This document shows, piece by piece, positions 39,554-59,897 of a stretch of 64,000 bases of DNA. The translations under genes and the position numbers were made by a program. Below the pieces are notes generated by a model. It made no database searches. It was not told the DNA's origin and saw only the letters and a program-made list of their open reading frames with translations. Origin of the DNA: Halocaridina rubra (taxonomy: Eukaryota > Arthropoda > Malacostraca > Decapoda > Atyidae); assembly GCA_037179515.1 (NCBI GenBank), contig JAXCGZ010005671.1, positions 71,001 through 135,000 of the forward strand, read 5' to 3'. Every line of letters begins with the position of its first letter. Within the stretch, counting starts at the first letter, position 1.

Positions 39554-40144
39554 ATATTTTCACGTTTATAATTGTTTTTTTATTATCTTACAATGAAAAC
39601 TTATTTTGTTGAAGTGTAATATTTTTGTGTTTATAAGTGTTTTATAACCTTACAATGAGAACTTATAGCACAAGTACTGTATTTTTCTATAGATTATGTA
39701 TTGAATATTCTTTAGCCTCTCCAGACTGACCTGCATCTGTCTCCTCAGCAGCTGCCTCTCCTGGTTCCTCCTGGTAAGCCAGTCTCTCCCTCCCTATGCA
39801 GGCAAACCACATGAGTAAAAAAATACAGTACCTACAGATTTGTACTATGCAGTATTATTGTAGTGTGATACAGTAAAGATATTTTTATGCATATAAGTTT
39901 AGTTTTATTATACAATACTTGTATCTTACAATGATAATTTAAAGATCAGGAATACTATTAAGATAAGTGTTAGTATTTTCTAAGATATTTTACCAACATA
40001 AAAGTTATTTTCTATGTTCCAGATGTTTTATTTTTAACATAGGTTGGGGGACCTAGGTTCGAATCTAGGTGACTTCCAACATATGTCGAAATCTGCTTTA
40101 AGTCAGTTGTCAGAAACAGAACCCTCAGGTTAAACGAGGACTCA

Positions 40145-40145
<1 letters not shown>
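38393..40145 (+). mobile_element. Tigger/pogo-like transposon T2, 3' half
   Basis: Carries the rest of the transposase and a right end reading inward AGTGAGTCCTCGTTTAACC, abutting (TA)n at 40146. The right and left ends match only partly, so the element is old. Confidence 0.78.
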
Positions 40146-41228
<1,083 letters not shown>

Positions 41229-41960
41229 TATATACTAGGAATGAATGCATTATATCTGAATGCCACTATGTTCATATTATAGTTTCCACAACCTCATTCG
41301 TGATTTCGTTTTTGCATTTAATTCAACTCCCAATCTCATTCGAGACCAACAATAACCAAATAAGCACATTAACATATGTGAAAATCATTTTTACCCCGAT
41401 CAGGACTTGAACCTGGTACTTATAATTACTAAGCCAAGGCGCTACCAATTAGACCACAGAAGGTTAAACGGAAACAAACTTTACAGCTTATATCTGCTAT
41501 ACTAGGAATGAACGCATTCTATCTGAATGTCACTATGATCATATTTCAGTTTCCCCAACCTCATTCGTGGTTTCGTTTTCGCATTTAATTCAACTCCCAA
41601 TCTCATTCAGGACCAACAATAACCAAATAAGCACTTTACCATATGTGAAAACATGAATAATTTTTTCCCCGACCGGGATTTGAACCTGGGACTTATAATT
41701 ACTAAGCCAAGGTGCTACCAACTAGACGACAGAAGGTTAAAGGGAAACAAACCTTACAGCTTATATCTGCTAAATTAGGAACGAACACATTCTATCTGAA
41801 TGCTGCTATGTTCATATTACAGTTTCCCCAACCTCATACGTGGTTTTGTTTTCGCATTTAATTCAACTCCCAATCTCATTCGGGACCAACAATAACCAAA
41901 TAAGCACATTAGTATATGTGATAACATGAATAATTTTTACCCCAACCGGGATCTGAACCT

Positions 41961-41962
<2 letters not shown>
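41229..41962 (-). repeat. Tandem array of a tRNA-derived unit (SINE-3), about 270 bp x 2.7
   Basis: CTAGGAATGAA.GCATTCTAT recurs at 41235, 41502 and 41775, giving periods of about 267 and 273 bp. Each unit has a minus-strand tRNA-like head with box B GGTTCAAGTCC or GGTTCAAATCC and a body of about 200 bp. The last unit stops at box B where (TA)n starts. Acceptor-stem pairing is absent. Confidence 0.8.

Positions 41963-42049
<87 letters not shown>
41963..42049. repeat. (TA)n microsatellite
   Basis: About 43 units, between the SINE-3 array and the foldback element. Confidence 0.95.
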
Positions 42050-43333
<1,284 letters not shown>

Positions 43334-43483
43334 AATGTATAATGCAATATGTAGCATAATAAAATCTTATGATTTACTGGATGCCTACAGTTCACCAGAC
43401 AGTACAGGAATAATAGCGACTCTGCCACAAAACCCATGGGTGTCTGAAAAGCCCTTCAATTAATTTTTATCATTATTATTACA

Positions 43484-45838
43484 GTGGTACCTCTAGTCAC
43501 GAACTTAATCCGTTCCTAAACCTTGTTTGTGAGATGAAAAGTTAGTAACTCGAAACACTTTTTCCCATTGAAAAGCATGTAAAGCAAATTAATCTGTTCC
43601 CCAGCACCAGAAATATACCTCTTCAAATATTTTTATGGGTGTAATCATGCATAAATACACCTGTAATAGGAAAATTACAGTAATAATAGAAAGAAATTCT
43701 ACTCTACTAAAATAAAACATGGTACACTACTGTATTTACCTTTGTTGTTGATTGTTGGATGGTGGTGGTGGAGGAGGAGGAAGAGGAGTAGGACTACTCC
43801 TTTGAAGGAGAGTTCACTTCCAAAAAAACGTAGGGCAACTGTACAGGCACAGGCGGTAATTCTGGTGTTTTTTTTCTCTATGTTCTCTCTTGAAGGGTGG
43901 TTCCCTGGCTGATACTGGCACAAGAAAAAGATCCAGTGAAAATTGTCTTTCTCTTTGCTGATGTATTTTTCTAAAGTGAGACATCACATTGTCATTTAAA
44001 ATGCTCACTGCTCTTTTGCTCACAGTTTTGTCTGGGTGATGAGACTCAATGAAAGCCTGCACATCACTCCCTTTACTAAAAATTTATGTAAATTTTTCAC
44101 TTGAAACTTTTATCTTCTCATCCTCCTCCTCCTCAGCTGACTGCCCCTCTTGGAGAGTCTTCACCTGTTCACGTTGCAACTCTATTAGTTCTTCGGTGGT
44201 GAGTTCTAGTTTGCGATCCTCCACCAGTTCCTCCACATCCTCCTCATTGACCTCAAGCCAAAACTTTTGCCCGTGGCTACAATCTCGTTCACAATTTTAA
44301 TAGCTAGCTCCTGCTTGAAACCCTCGAGGTCTCTATCAGTAACATAATCTGGCCAAAGTTTCCTCCAAGCGGAGTTCAACGTGCAGTAAGAGACCTCCTT
44401 TCAAGCCTTGTCATTGAGGCCAATGAAGTAAAGGATATTAAAGTGGTCTTTCCAGAATTTACGTAGGGTCAAATCCGTGTTATTGATGACCTGGAAACAC
44501 CTGGCAAAAAGACCCTTCGTATACAGCTTCATAAAAATGGAAATCACTTCCTGGTCCATGGGCTGGAGGAGAGGAGTGGTGTTGGGAGGCAGAAATTTGA
44601 CATATATGAAGTTGTATTCTATAGCAAGGTCTTCTTCCAACCTGGAGGATGGGCAGGAGCATTGTCCATTATGAGAAGACACTTAAGAGGCAAACCTTTT
44701 TCCTCAAGATATTTCTTCACAGCTGGCGCAAAAACTTCAGTCAACCACTCTATGAATAAAATCCGTGTTACCAAAGCCTTTGTATTCGACCTCCACTTTA
44801 CCGGAAGTCTAGCCTTGAACACGTTATTGTTCTTAAAAAGCGAGCGGATTTTCAGAGTGGTAGACTATAAGAGGCTTAATCTTGCAGTCCCCACTAGCAT
44901 TAGCACACAACAAAAGTGTGAGCCTGTCCTTCATTGTTTTTTGGTATGCTGTGCCTTCTCCTCTTGGGTTATATAGGTCCATTTAGAGATATTCTTCTAA
45001 AACAGTCATATTTCATCCAAGTTAAAAACTTGTTGCGAATTGTAACCTTCACTTTCGATAAATTTGACGAATTATAGCACGTGGGCATCCACTGCCTTTT
45101 GGTTCAAACTAGATGCCTCTCCATGCCCAACAACACGATGAATCCCAGTTCATCGATGAAATTTTTCAAACCAACCTGTACCTGCTTTAAATTCGTCAAT
45201 TTTAGCGCCACTAGAACTCGGGGTGTTCGCTACTAAATCATGGTGTATTTGTAGAGACTTCATTAACACCATCTCCAGCCAGATGTTTTTCATTTATCCA
45301 AACCAATAAAAATTCTTCTACCTTTCTATCAACTGCAGCCTATGCTTCATTAATATAGTAACTCCTTTAGCCACATCAGCCACCTTTAAGATATCTTTCT
45401 TTTTTAAAATAGTACAGATGGTCAATTACGCCATGTTATAATGCGTGGCAAGATCAGAAACATGAACACTGTTTTCATGCTTAGTAATTATTTCTGTCTT
45501 CGTTTCCACTGTTATACGCTTAGGCTTTTTAATGCCACTATCACACTTAACTTTCTAGGAACCATAATGAGGGCTAGCTAAAAGTAAAATGCAAAAACAA
45601 TGGAACACTATAACGAAGGAACATCGAACAAACTACATAATGTAGGCACCAATGCAGAACTGAGAGCAACCACGTGGTCGCCAAGGGGAACGCGAATGTG
45701 GTCCCCTGGGCGGATGTGCGTGTGTATGCGTGTTCATAGCTCGAGGGTTGTTCGGGGGTTGATGCAAAATTTGTTCGTAAATTGTGTTCATAGGTCGATT
45801 TGTTCGCGGGTGGGGATGTTCGTGGGTAGAGGTTGTAT
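43484..45838 (-). mobile_element. Tigger-like DNA transposon T3, both ends present
   Basis: Left end CAGTGGTACCTCTAGTCACG; right end read inward TACAACCTCTACCCACGAAC. TA flanks both ends. Transposase lies on the minus strand. About 2.35 kb. An end fragment of the same family is at 62535-62690. Confidence 0.82.
43870..45570 (-). pseudogene. Tigger/jerky-type transposase T3, broken
   Basis: Minus-strand order: MVPRKLS near 45565, HLAGDGVNEV, GTGWFEKFHR, GHGEASSLNQKAVDAHV, QVFNLDE (first Asp) near 45020, stop, KARLPVKWRSNTKALVTRIL, LKCLLIMDNAPAHPPG (second Asp) near 44675, YVKFLPPNTTPLLQPMDQEV (third Asp), FWKDHFNILYFIGLNDKA near 44420, and acidic tail LTTEELIELQREQVKTLQEG near 44180. All three catalytic Asp codons survive but the frame is interrupted many times. 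Confidence 0.85.
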
Positions 45839-45839
45839 T

Positions 45840-46777
45840 ATATTATTATCATTATTATTACTTATAATACTCTACAGTGTACTTTAGAATAAAATCGCAC
45901 CAACACCACTAAAATATAAGTTTTCAAAGCCATCAACAACGATCACTTACATTTGTCGCTTTGCCTCTCAAATTTTGTTTTCTACTCTGAATTTAGTATT
46001 GGCATTTGAATAACTGAACTGGAATATATTACTTATTTTACTACCACGCAAAGGTTTAAAGTTTGAAACTATTGTTTGTAGAAATTAACATTGTGACAAT
46101 GTTTTTCCATGCATAGACAATGAAAAGGTAATCAGATGGAAAGATTGTAGCAATTATTTTGAAAATACATTATAAAATTATATATCTAAGGTTCATTGAC
46201 ATCGACGATAATTACTTTAGCTTTTAACGCAAATTGGTTTCTGATTGAAGACTCGAAGCATTGCATCTTGTGTCACATTAACCATAAGCTTCATTAGCAG
46301 AGACAGGTTAGAGTGCAGAACTGTACAGTAGAACGTAAGTGGGGTTGTGTTCATTGAGTGGTCACCGATGACTTTCTCATGAGACTGAAAGTTTTATTTG
46401 CCTTAGCACATGCTTTCTTGAAATTCATTGATGGTTTAAGACTGCAATGAATATGTGGGAGAAGGTGTAATATTAAATCATTTACAAGTACAGTGTATTG
46501 GAAGTAACAAACCCATGTTTGGGCCCACCACAAGGCATTAGGAAGGATATTCAGTCATAACTAACCAGCTCCAACATTTCTGTGTCAACCCCAATTCGAA
46601 TGAGGATGAATAGCGACATATAAAAAGTGGGAAAAAAAAAATCTCTACAGAATTGGGGCAAAAGGATGCCGTAAGGTATCATCCCTTTCTCTTTTCTATC
46701 GCTGCTCTCATGAGTTGGCAAGTTGCATCCCACCCCACTGCCAGGGCTGCGTAACACTTGCCAAGCAGGCTCGTCTC
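45840..46777. other. Gene-free stretch
   Basis: AT-rich; a weak SINE-2-like tail at about 46555-46620 (CCAGCTCCAACATTTCTGTG, AATAGCGACATATAAAA). Confidence 0.5.
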
Positions 46778-47127
46778 ACAAGTAGTGTGTGGAGATTGGT
46801 AACTCGCGGAGTAGTCAGAGCAGCGACTGTTTCTTCCCAGCCACCTCCAGACTCTAGAAAACCTCCTCTTTCTGTCTTTCCTAATTCTTATGACCTATCT
46901 TCCTTCAAAAAGCAGATCTATCGTCATCCTAGGGCCTAATCCTGCCATAACTCTAGGTCCTAAGTACTTCCACTATTCTTTCAGCCTGTCCGCTTCCTAT
47001 TGTGCATCACTTCCCTATTTCTGCCTTGTTCACAACCTTATACTTTTTCTTCATCTTAATGGTTCTTCGTGCTTGGGCCTGATGTGGGAAGCTTTCTTTC
47101 CTGTTCTGGTGTCACACTCATAACATA
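46778..47127 (+). mobile_element. L-B LINE 3' tail, copy 2
   Basis: Coding remnant VVRAATVSSQPPPDSRKPPL then SVFPNSYDLSSFKKQIYRHP, a usual ending for LINE reverse transcriptases, and 3' end GGGCCTGATGTGGGAAGC, CTGGTGTCACACTCATAA. Shares layout with 32690-33052. Confidence 0.75.
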
Positions 47128-48260
47128 AAAATAAACAGCAACTGAGACAACAAAATATTCATTCAAATAGGTCTTGCTTAGTCTTTCACTTACATTTGGG
47201 AAAAAAAAATATAGTAGAAAAAGACGGAGACATTCCCAGAAACATCATGGTACATGTGTAAAACAAAGCAAGTGAAAAAGTTTGTAGGTGCCTATGTAAT
47301 TGCAATACTTGAATTTGCTACTTGAAGTGATTGTATCTGGAGCTGCTGCAAGCCTGCATGCAAAACACTAGCTATCACATTCCTCAATCCAGAATCACAT
47401 CTATATGTGATATTAAGAAAAGCTAAAATTTATATGGAACTATATATATTTTAATTAGAAAACCATGCACAAATCCAAAATGGGGTAAAATATATGCCAT
47501 AGTAACCAGTCGTATACTACAATGACTGTACTTTAACATATAAAAACATATCACACCAGAAAGCATAGTTCAGAATTGAAACAGCTTCAATACATGCGCA
47601 AGTATTAGTAAAATATATTATATTCTTTGAATGTGCAAGCTATAGAATATTATTTTTTTTCTCGTGATTGGGTTCATTACAGAACTATCAGATCTTTACT
47701 CTATATGAACTGAAGAGTTCATTCGTCTACAAAGTTATCAGAGAATAGGAAGTCACATATATACAGTACCTAGTTCTCAGAATAACGCCTAGATAGGTTC
47801 TCAGAAGTGTTGGGTAAATGAAAAATCGCGTGAAAAAACTAGTCATTTTCCATAGGAAACAATGAAAAAGGGCATAGATACGTTCCAAATATTACATAGA
47901 CACACCATGCCAAAGATATATAAGTAAAAAACATATTTTATTACTGAATAGCAAAGCAGAAAGCCCTGTATCTATTTTTAAGAGAATACAAAAGATATTC
48001 ATATTCACTTTACAGCTAGAAATTAACATACATTACTGTACTGTACTCTATTTATGCAGTGGGCAACAGTCATACAGAACACTGGGACATGCATGGTGGC
48101 CGTGAGCAAGTATCTTATGCAGTAGAAGAGGAGGATGCAGAACGAACCTCTATCTGTAAATGTAAACAAAGATAAAATAAAAATTATAAATAACCGAAGC
48201 AAGACTAAAAAACGAAAAAAAAAATAATTATGCAATGCCTAAATCTACCATATGACATTA
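47128..48260. other. Gene-free stretch
   Basis: No host exon seen. A possible TIR-element start (CAGTACCTAGTTCTCAGAAT) lies at 47764. Confidence 0.45.
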
Positions 48261-48261
48261 A

Positions 48262-48560
48262 AAAAACTTAATCTACATTCTCTAGAGAGGCGCAGAGTTA
48301 GGGGGGATATGATTGAAGTGCATAAATGGTTTAAAGGGATTAACAAGGGTGATATTAATAGTTTTAAAAATTCATGATCGAACCAGAACTCGTAATGGGT
48401 AATGGATTTAAGCTTGATAAATTTAGGTTCAGAAGGGAAATTGGTGAAAATTGGCTTGGTAATACCGTAGAGTATTCCTAGTAGGATAAATGCCATGACA
48501 TTCATATGTAGATTACATAGACGTATGACAGAGGTAGGGTGGGTGTATAAATAATGTATT
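48262..48560 (+). pseudogene. CR1/L2-like LINE RT tail fragment
   Basis: Plus-strand reading LNLHSLERRRVRGDMIEVHK, WFKGINKGDINSF, then stop, then a KFRFRREIG-type block out of frame. It is a relative of, but distinct from, L-A. Confidence 0.65.
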
Positions 48561-48623
48561 ATTATGATGATTTTTTCTTATCGTAATCCTATTTGTACTC
48601 GTGGAAGAAGCGTCCGTGGGTGC

Positions 48624-48627
<4 letters not shown>

Positions 48628-48677
<50 letters not shown>

Positions 48678-48681
48678 GGGA
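48628..48681. repeat. Poly(A) joined to poly(G)
   Basis: About 42 A followed by about 11 G on the plus strand. Confidence 0.95.
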
Positions 48682-49264
48682 GGTTTATTCGCGAAATTCG
48701 AATTTTTTACTATTATTTTTGGGGGGCGTTATTGCAATTTCGCGGATAAAAAAATCGCGCATAAAAGGAACAAGGTGTACTTAATATTTCCTTCATAACC
48801 TTAGGCATTTCTAGGAAAGAGATATTCAACAAGGTTAGATAGAAGTCCATAAATTCATTCTATGTTTTATTATAGCATAACTTGACAAAAATAGATATTT
48901 TCTTCATCAAATATGAAGCACAATATCAACTATTCACTTACATTAATAATAAGACTATGACAAATGCACAAAAGGCAAATGAGGTTAATAATATAATTCA
49001 AATACACGTGCATAGCAATAACATTACTTTCCTCTATTAAAAGACATATGCATACCTAGGAAACTAATCTATGACTGCTTTAATCTTTAACCAAGTTGTT
49101 TGACAAGTTTCTTTTCTCTTACTATAAGTTTATGCATAAATAGTACAGGATAAGGAACAGATGCTAATACTCTACAGTATTTAGTGGGGCATACACAGCT
49201 AACACGATACTTGCCAGATTTATAATTCACAGTACTCTAGGCTAAGAAAATTGCACTGAAAATT

Positions 49265-49545
49265 ATTTTTTTTATGGTATGTGTGACGATAGGACGGGCA
49301 AAGAAAATTGACTTCATCAGGCCCAGTCACCAAAAAATATTTAAGAAAAAGTAGTATCTTAAGGACAAGGTAGATATAAGAGAAAGATAAACAATGAAAA
49401 AGACAGGCTAAAAGAACAATAATAATGAGAAAAAGTAAAGAAACAGAGATGAGGATTATTGTGGCTTGAAGGAAGACTTAGCATCATGCTCTCCTCTCCT
49501 GGCCAGTCCCATTTAAGTTCAAAATACCTTCAGTTGTAGTATAAA
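49265..49545 (-). mobile_element. Element R copy, diverged
   Basis: Minus strand holds ACTACAACTGAAGGTATTTT, GGGACTGGCCAGGAGAGG, CTAAGTCTTCCTTCAAGC, GGGCCTGATGAAGTC and GTCCTATCGTCACACATACC. Confidence 0.65.
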
Positions 49546-49672
49546 AAATATAAATGTAAATCACAATCAAGATTAGCAATAATATGCGATGTTAATAAAC
49601 TATGACCATTAGTAAATAACAATCCTGTAATTTTAAATAAAACACTTTTTTTTTTTACTTGCAATGCTGTTA

Positions 49673-54450
<4,778 letters not shown>

Positions 54451-54454
54451 ATAT

Positions 54455-54578
54455 ATCTGACAAGTCACAATACTCCCCATCCCTTTCTTTTTACTTTATG
54501 TCTTCTTTGCGCCCAGGCCCAATGAGGGCAGATTTATGTATTCTTTATATTTTGCCCATCCCGGCATCACAATCATGT
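54455..54578 (+). mobile_element. Element R 3' fragment
   Basis: ATCTGACAAGTCACAATACT, GCGCCCAGGCCCAATGAGGG, CATCCCGGCATCACAATCAT, followed by (TA)n. Confidence 0.7.
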
Positions 54579-54579
54579 T

Positions 54580-54683
<104 letters not shown>

Positions 54684-54719
54684 AATCAATTTACAAATAC
54701 CTGTACCTTTTTTCGTGAC

Positions 54720-55640
54720 ATTAATAAATACAGTTTTACCATAAACACCAAGTAAATTTACTGTATTATTTTTGATCCCTTAAATCTATACATAAGCTGA
54801 TAATACTATGCCGCAACTGTGAGCTGATGTGACTAATGACAGGGTGCATTTAAATCACACAAGTCATGGTTAATTGAAGCAATGGCATATAATTATTACT
54901 ATTACTGAAAACTACATGGTGGAATTAGTTCATTAGGTTCAGATGTGGAAAATGACAGCAATCGAGGAATATTCGAATCAGATTCACATTGTAAAAGTGC
55001 ACCCTGGAACTAAGCTAATCCACAATACCTACTATCACAAAGACAATATGCAGAGTTTCTAAGTGCAGTGTCAAATTCACATTTGTACTTATTTTTAACC
55101 TGAACAAAATGAGACAACTGCAGGGGCCGTACTTAGAATGCTTGTTTTCTCAATGTGGCAAATGATGTTCATTGTGACTCAACACAAGAAAACATAAACA
55201 ATAGTATGAAATGTTCCATTATTAACTGCACAAGCGCTCAATCGTTTCACCAATTTACCAAAACTTTGCTAAAACTTATTCTGGCCCCTTCTGGCTGTAA
55301 TATACATTTCATAAAAAAAAATATTGACAAATAAAACACTGATATTAAAGCTTTGAGTGTTCAGCAGGGTTTTCAAAACAAATTCACATTGTTATAACCA
55401 GCACATACTAATTTTTAATTATATTTCATATACGAGAAAAATGTTACCTTGCTACATCTTCACAAAACTAACATATTTTTATATATAACAGTACACTGCT
55501 TTAAGTGTGGGTTGCTCCTACTTGCTACATATAGGAGTATATATGAGAAAGAAATGAAAAACAGTATGCCAAGAGATGGGTTAACCTGTGTCTAGGCCAC
55601 TCCTTTCGGAGAGTTTTCAAAGAAGACGGAGTATCGATTA
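54720..55640. other. Gene-free stretch
   Basis: No frame or matched repeat. Confidence 0.5.
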
Positions 55641-55643
<3 letters not shown>

Positions 55644-55683
<40 letters not shown>

Positions 55684-55684
55684 T

Positions 55685-55720
<36 letters not shown>
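55644..55720. repeat. (TA)n microsatellite
   Basis: About 38 units with two phase slips. Confidence 0.95.
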
Positions 55721-55726
<6 letters not shown>

Positions 55727-55728
<2 letters not shown>

Positions 55729-56116
55729 AGGGGTCCTCGACTTACATCAGAATCCCTTTTCTGAAATGTGATGTGACCCAAATTTCAGTGAAAGTCTGAA
55801 CACTCCTAAATAAGCACCTATGCTAATGCAGTACTCAAGTTTCTCCCTTTCCCATTCATTTCACTAACTCTAAATTTCACTTCCATATTGATGGCTTTCC
55901 TTTCTCGTCTCCCTTTTCCATTCCTTTCACTAACTCTAAATTTCACTTCCATATTGATGGCTTTCCTTTTCTTCGAAGAATCTGCTTTATGCTAGGGAAA
56001 CATAATACAAGCCAGAAATTAAAAATAGAAAAAAAAACAATACCATTTATGGGAGATGAACTGTATTCAGGAAACACTGTGACTTGAGGACAATGTAAAC
56101 CGAGGATCCACTGTAT
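55727..56116. mobile_element. Tigger-family MITE, relative of T1
   Basis: Left end CAAGGGGTCCTCGACTTACA; right end read inward CAGTGGATCCTCGGTTTACA. The termini match those of T1 (GGGGTCCTCG.TTTACG). 390 bp; (TA)n on the left and TATATAA on the right. Interior duplicates CATTCCTTTCACTAACTCTA once. Confidence 0.78.
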
Positions 56117-56149
56117 ATAAAATGGCTGCAGTCTCCCAAGTAAGATAGC

Positions 56150-56265
56150 TGGCCTGGTCAAAGCACACACTCTCTACATACTGTTAGTCCATTAAACTTC
56201 TTGGGGACAAAGGGCTGTGACAATTCTCCTCTTACCCAGACTGGGTCAACACAAGGTAAAAGGGC
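56150..56265 (-). repeat. SINE-4-like repeat, copy 2
   Basis: Minus strand GTGTTGACCCAGTCTGGGTA, GTCCCCAAGAAGTTTAATGG. Confidence 0.5.
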
Positions 56266-57434
56266 ACATAAACAGATATACAGAATTTGTTAAATAATAT
56301 ATGTCTGTAAATCATATTCATAAGGAAATCTTCAATATTTCTAGAAAATGGTTAAGATAACTTATAACACAGCCGCTACATTTTAACCTTGAAAACATCT
56401 CCAGAACATTGTTTAATCCACCTACAGAATGGATGGTTTTGCAATACAGTCTTCCAATATAATCATATCATTATAGCTACTGAAAATATCAACCAAAATT
56501 TCTAAGGTCAGAGTAGGAGTTTTTCAATAATAAAGTTTTTCCTTAATATTATCTCCAGAATGGTAAAGAAATCCAATATCAGGATTCAATATTTTGTTAC
56601 AATTCTTCCACATCGTCATGCTATATATTACGCTCGTCATTTCATATCTAGGATTCATGAGGTTTAGATACAATTGACATAATATCATCTTACCTATAAA
56701 ATATGAACAATATTAAAGTATTTCTAAATGTGAATACTGTACTTAATAATACTGCAACAGTGTAATACTGTAAAGGGTTTTCTTCATTTGTTTAAACAAA
56801 TATCAAGACAAATATCATCTCAAGTTGAAGCCAATTCAAGTGAGTAATATGAAATTCCATTAGATTGGTCAGATGGCCATCTTCAAGCCCTACTGTGGGA
56901 TCAAACTTCCGTTAGTCACTTTGTGACTAGCTAATTCTACTACTATGAAAGCCTGCGCTCCAGCCCATTATGGGTCATCAGAAACATCGAGCCTTTCCTG
57001 AGCTCCAACCTGCTAGTGTCCACCGCAATTCAAATGTTGATTAACAGTGACACATAAACAGCAATCAAACTACACTGATTCACCTATATGTGATATCATA
57101 AAAGAGAACTGCCCATAGCTCCTTGCCTCCTATTCATCTGACCATAAAACCTTCCATCAAATTAACATATCGACACTTAAAGAGCAAGCCGTGTTATTTA
57201 CATCCTTTCAAAAACTATTTTATGATGTACTGTACTGTGCATTAGCCTATATTCTTTTTCTTAATGCTAGTTTGGGTAACTTGACCTCTTAGAGGCATAT
57301 TTTCTTAGTAAGACTAACTTCCGAAGTCATCAACCTACAGCAGTAGACATGACACTAGACAGTTCAGGTATCCAAGCCGATCCTACTGTATGTTTCATGC
57401 TTATGGAATTACTTTCTTTTCATAATGTTGTTTG
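56266..57434. other. Gene-free stretch with a SINE-2 tail
   Basis: A SINE-2-like piece on the plus strand at about 56945-57055 (GAGCTCCAACCTGCTAGTGT); otherwise nothing recognised. Confidence 0.5.
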
Positions 57435-57595
57435 CTGTTCTATGTATAACTATTTATCCCCATTAAAGAGATGGACACAGGTTGGAGCTGGGAAATTAGC
57501 AGGATGTCATTCTCATCGCCCTATGGTTGGAAATCATGGATTTGTCACCTCCTGAGTCAAATGCTCTAACCATTGGACTACCGCAGTCCCTGACT
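57435..57595 (-). mobile_element. SINE-2 copy (tRNA-derived)
   Basis: Minus strand GGGACTGCGGTAGTCCAATG then GTTAGAGCATTTGACTCAGG (tRNA-like head), ending CCCAGCTCCAACCTGTGTCC. Confidence 0.7.
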
Positions 57596-57949
57596 TCCTT
57601 TTCATTATGTTTTGTGCATATTCTCAGATTGATGTTAAATTATTAACTCATGCCAGGTTAAATAAGTATACAGTAAAGAAAATCAAATTACCTCCTACTA
57701 AATGTTTTGTAGCTACTCCATTAATTTCTCTTCCTTACACTTTTTTCGTATTTGCATCCTCTTCAGTTGGATAAAATCAATGATCAATATTTCCCTAATA
57801 TCTGTATGATTTTATAATGCTTTACATATTACAAAAGTAGCCATTAATTACGTGGAATTATTAAATAACTATAATCTAAAATTTTAACAATCATAATATT
57901 CGGTGCCAATAGCTAAGCTGTTCAGAGGAATAACATTTACATGCACACA

Positions 57950-58110
57950 TAATAGCCGCAATCACCCTTGCAAGGATGGGTGACCAAGTCAAGCACAACA
58001 AACTCACTAAAAGCCAACATACTTTGAAAACTCCTCTTAGCTCCCTGGGGATGAAGGGATGCCATAATTCCCTCCCACCATCCTGCTTGGGTTGACCACA
58101 GTGTAAGTGG
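57950..58110 (-). repeat. SINE-4-like repeat, copy 3
   Basis: Minus strand GTGGTCAACCCAAGCAGGAT, CATCCCCAGGGAGCTAAGAG, GTCACCCATCCTTGCAAGGG. Confidence 0.55.

Positions 58111-59692
<1,582 letters not shown>

Positions 59693-59774
<82 letters not shown>
59693..59774. repeat. (TA)n microsatellite 3' of NAPRT
   Basis: About 41 units, 45 bp past the NAPRT stop codon. Confidence 0.95.
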
Positions 59775-59776
<2 letters not shown>

Positions 59777-59819
59777 TAACTACTTAAACAAAAATATAAG
59801 TAGTTGCAGTACCAGTTAA

Positions 59820-59897
59820 TTAAAATAATTCACCAATGGGAGCATTCTGCAACCAGAGATCATGCATAAAGTTGTACAAATTATCTGTCACACCAAC
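59820..59897 (-). CDS. NAPRT: Nicotinate phosphoribosyltransferase, last coding exon
   Basis: Encodes [20 protein letters not shown] then IGELF and TAA (25 residues). The acceptor ATTTTCAG joins in frame to the exon at 62167-62295, giving a [12 protein letters not shown] junction. Intron of 2269 bp between them holds a SINE-2 copy. No convincing AATAAA was seen before the (TA)n tract at 59693-59774, so the 3'UTR end is not placed. Confidence 0.82.
   Translation of the reverse strand, partial: VGVTDNLYNFMHDLWLQNAPIGELF

Noticed and set aside
41390..41460. tRNA gene in the SINE-3 head (box B GGTTCAAGTCC)
   Set aside because: The 5' and 3' acceptor halves do not pair, no convincing anticodon arm, and the same sequence repeats in tandem with a SINE body.
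41229..41962. CRISPR-like array from regular repeats
   Set aside because: Units are 270 bp with no spacer pattern, in a eukaryotic spliced-gene context.
48245..48505. 86-codon minus-strand frame with hydrophobic stretches
   Set aside because: It is the antisense of a LINE RT tail that reads correctly on the plus strand.
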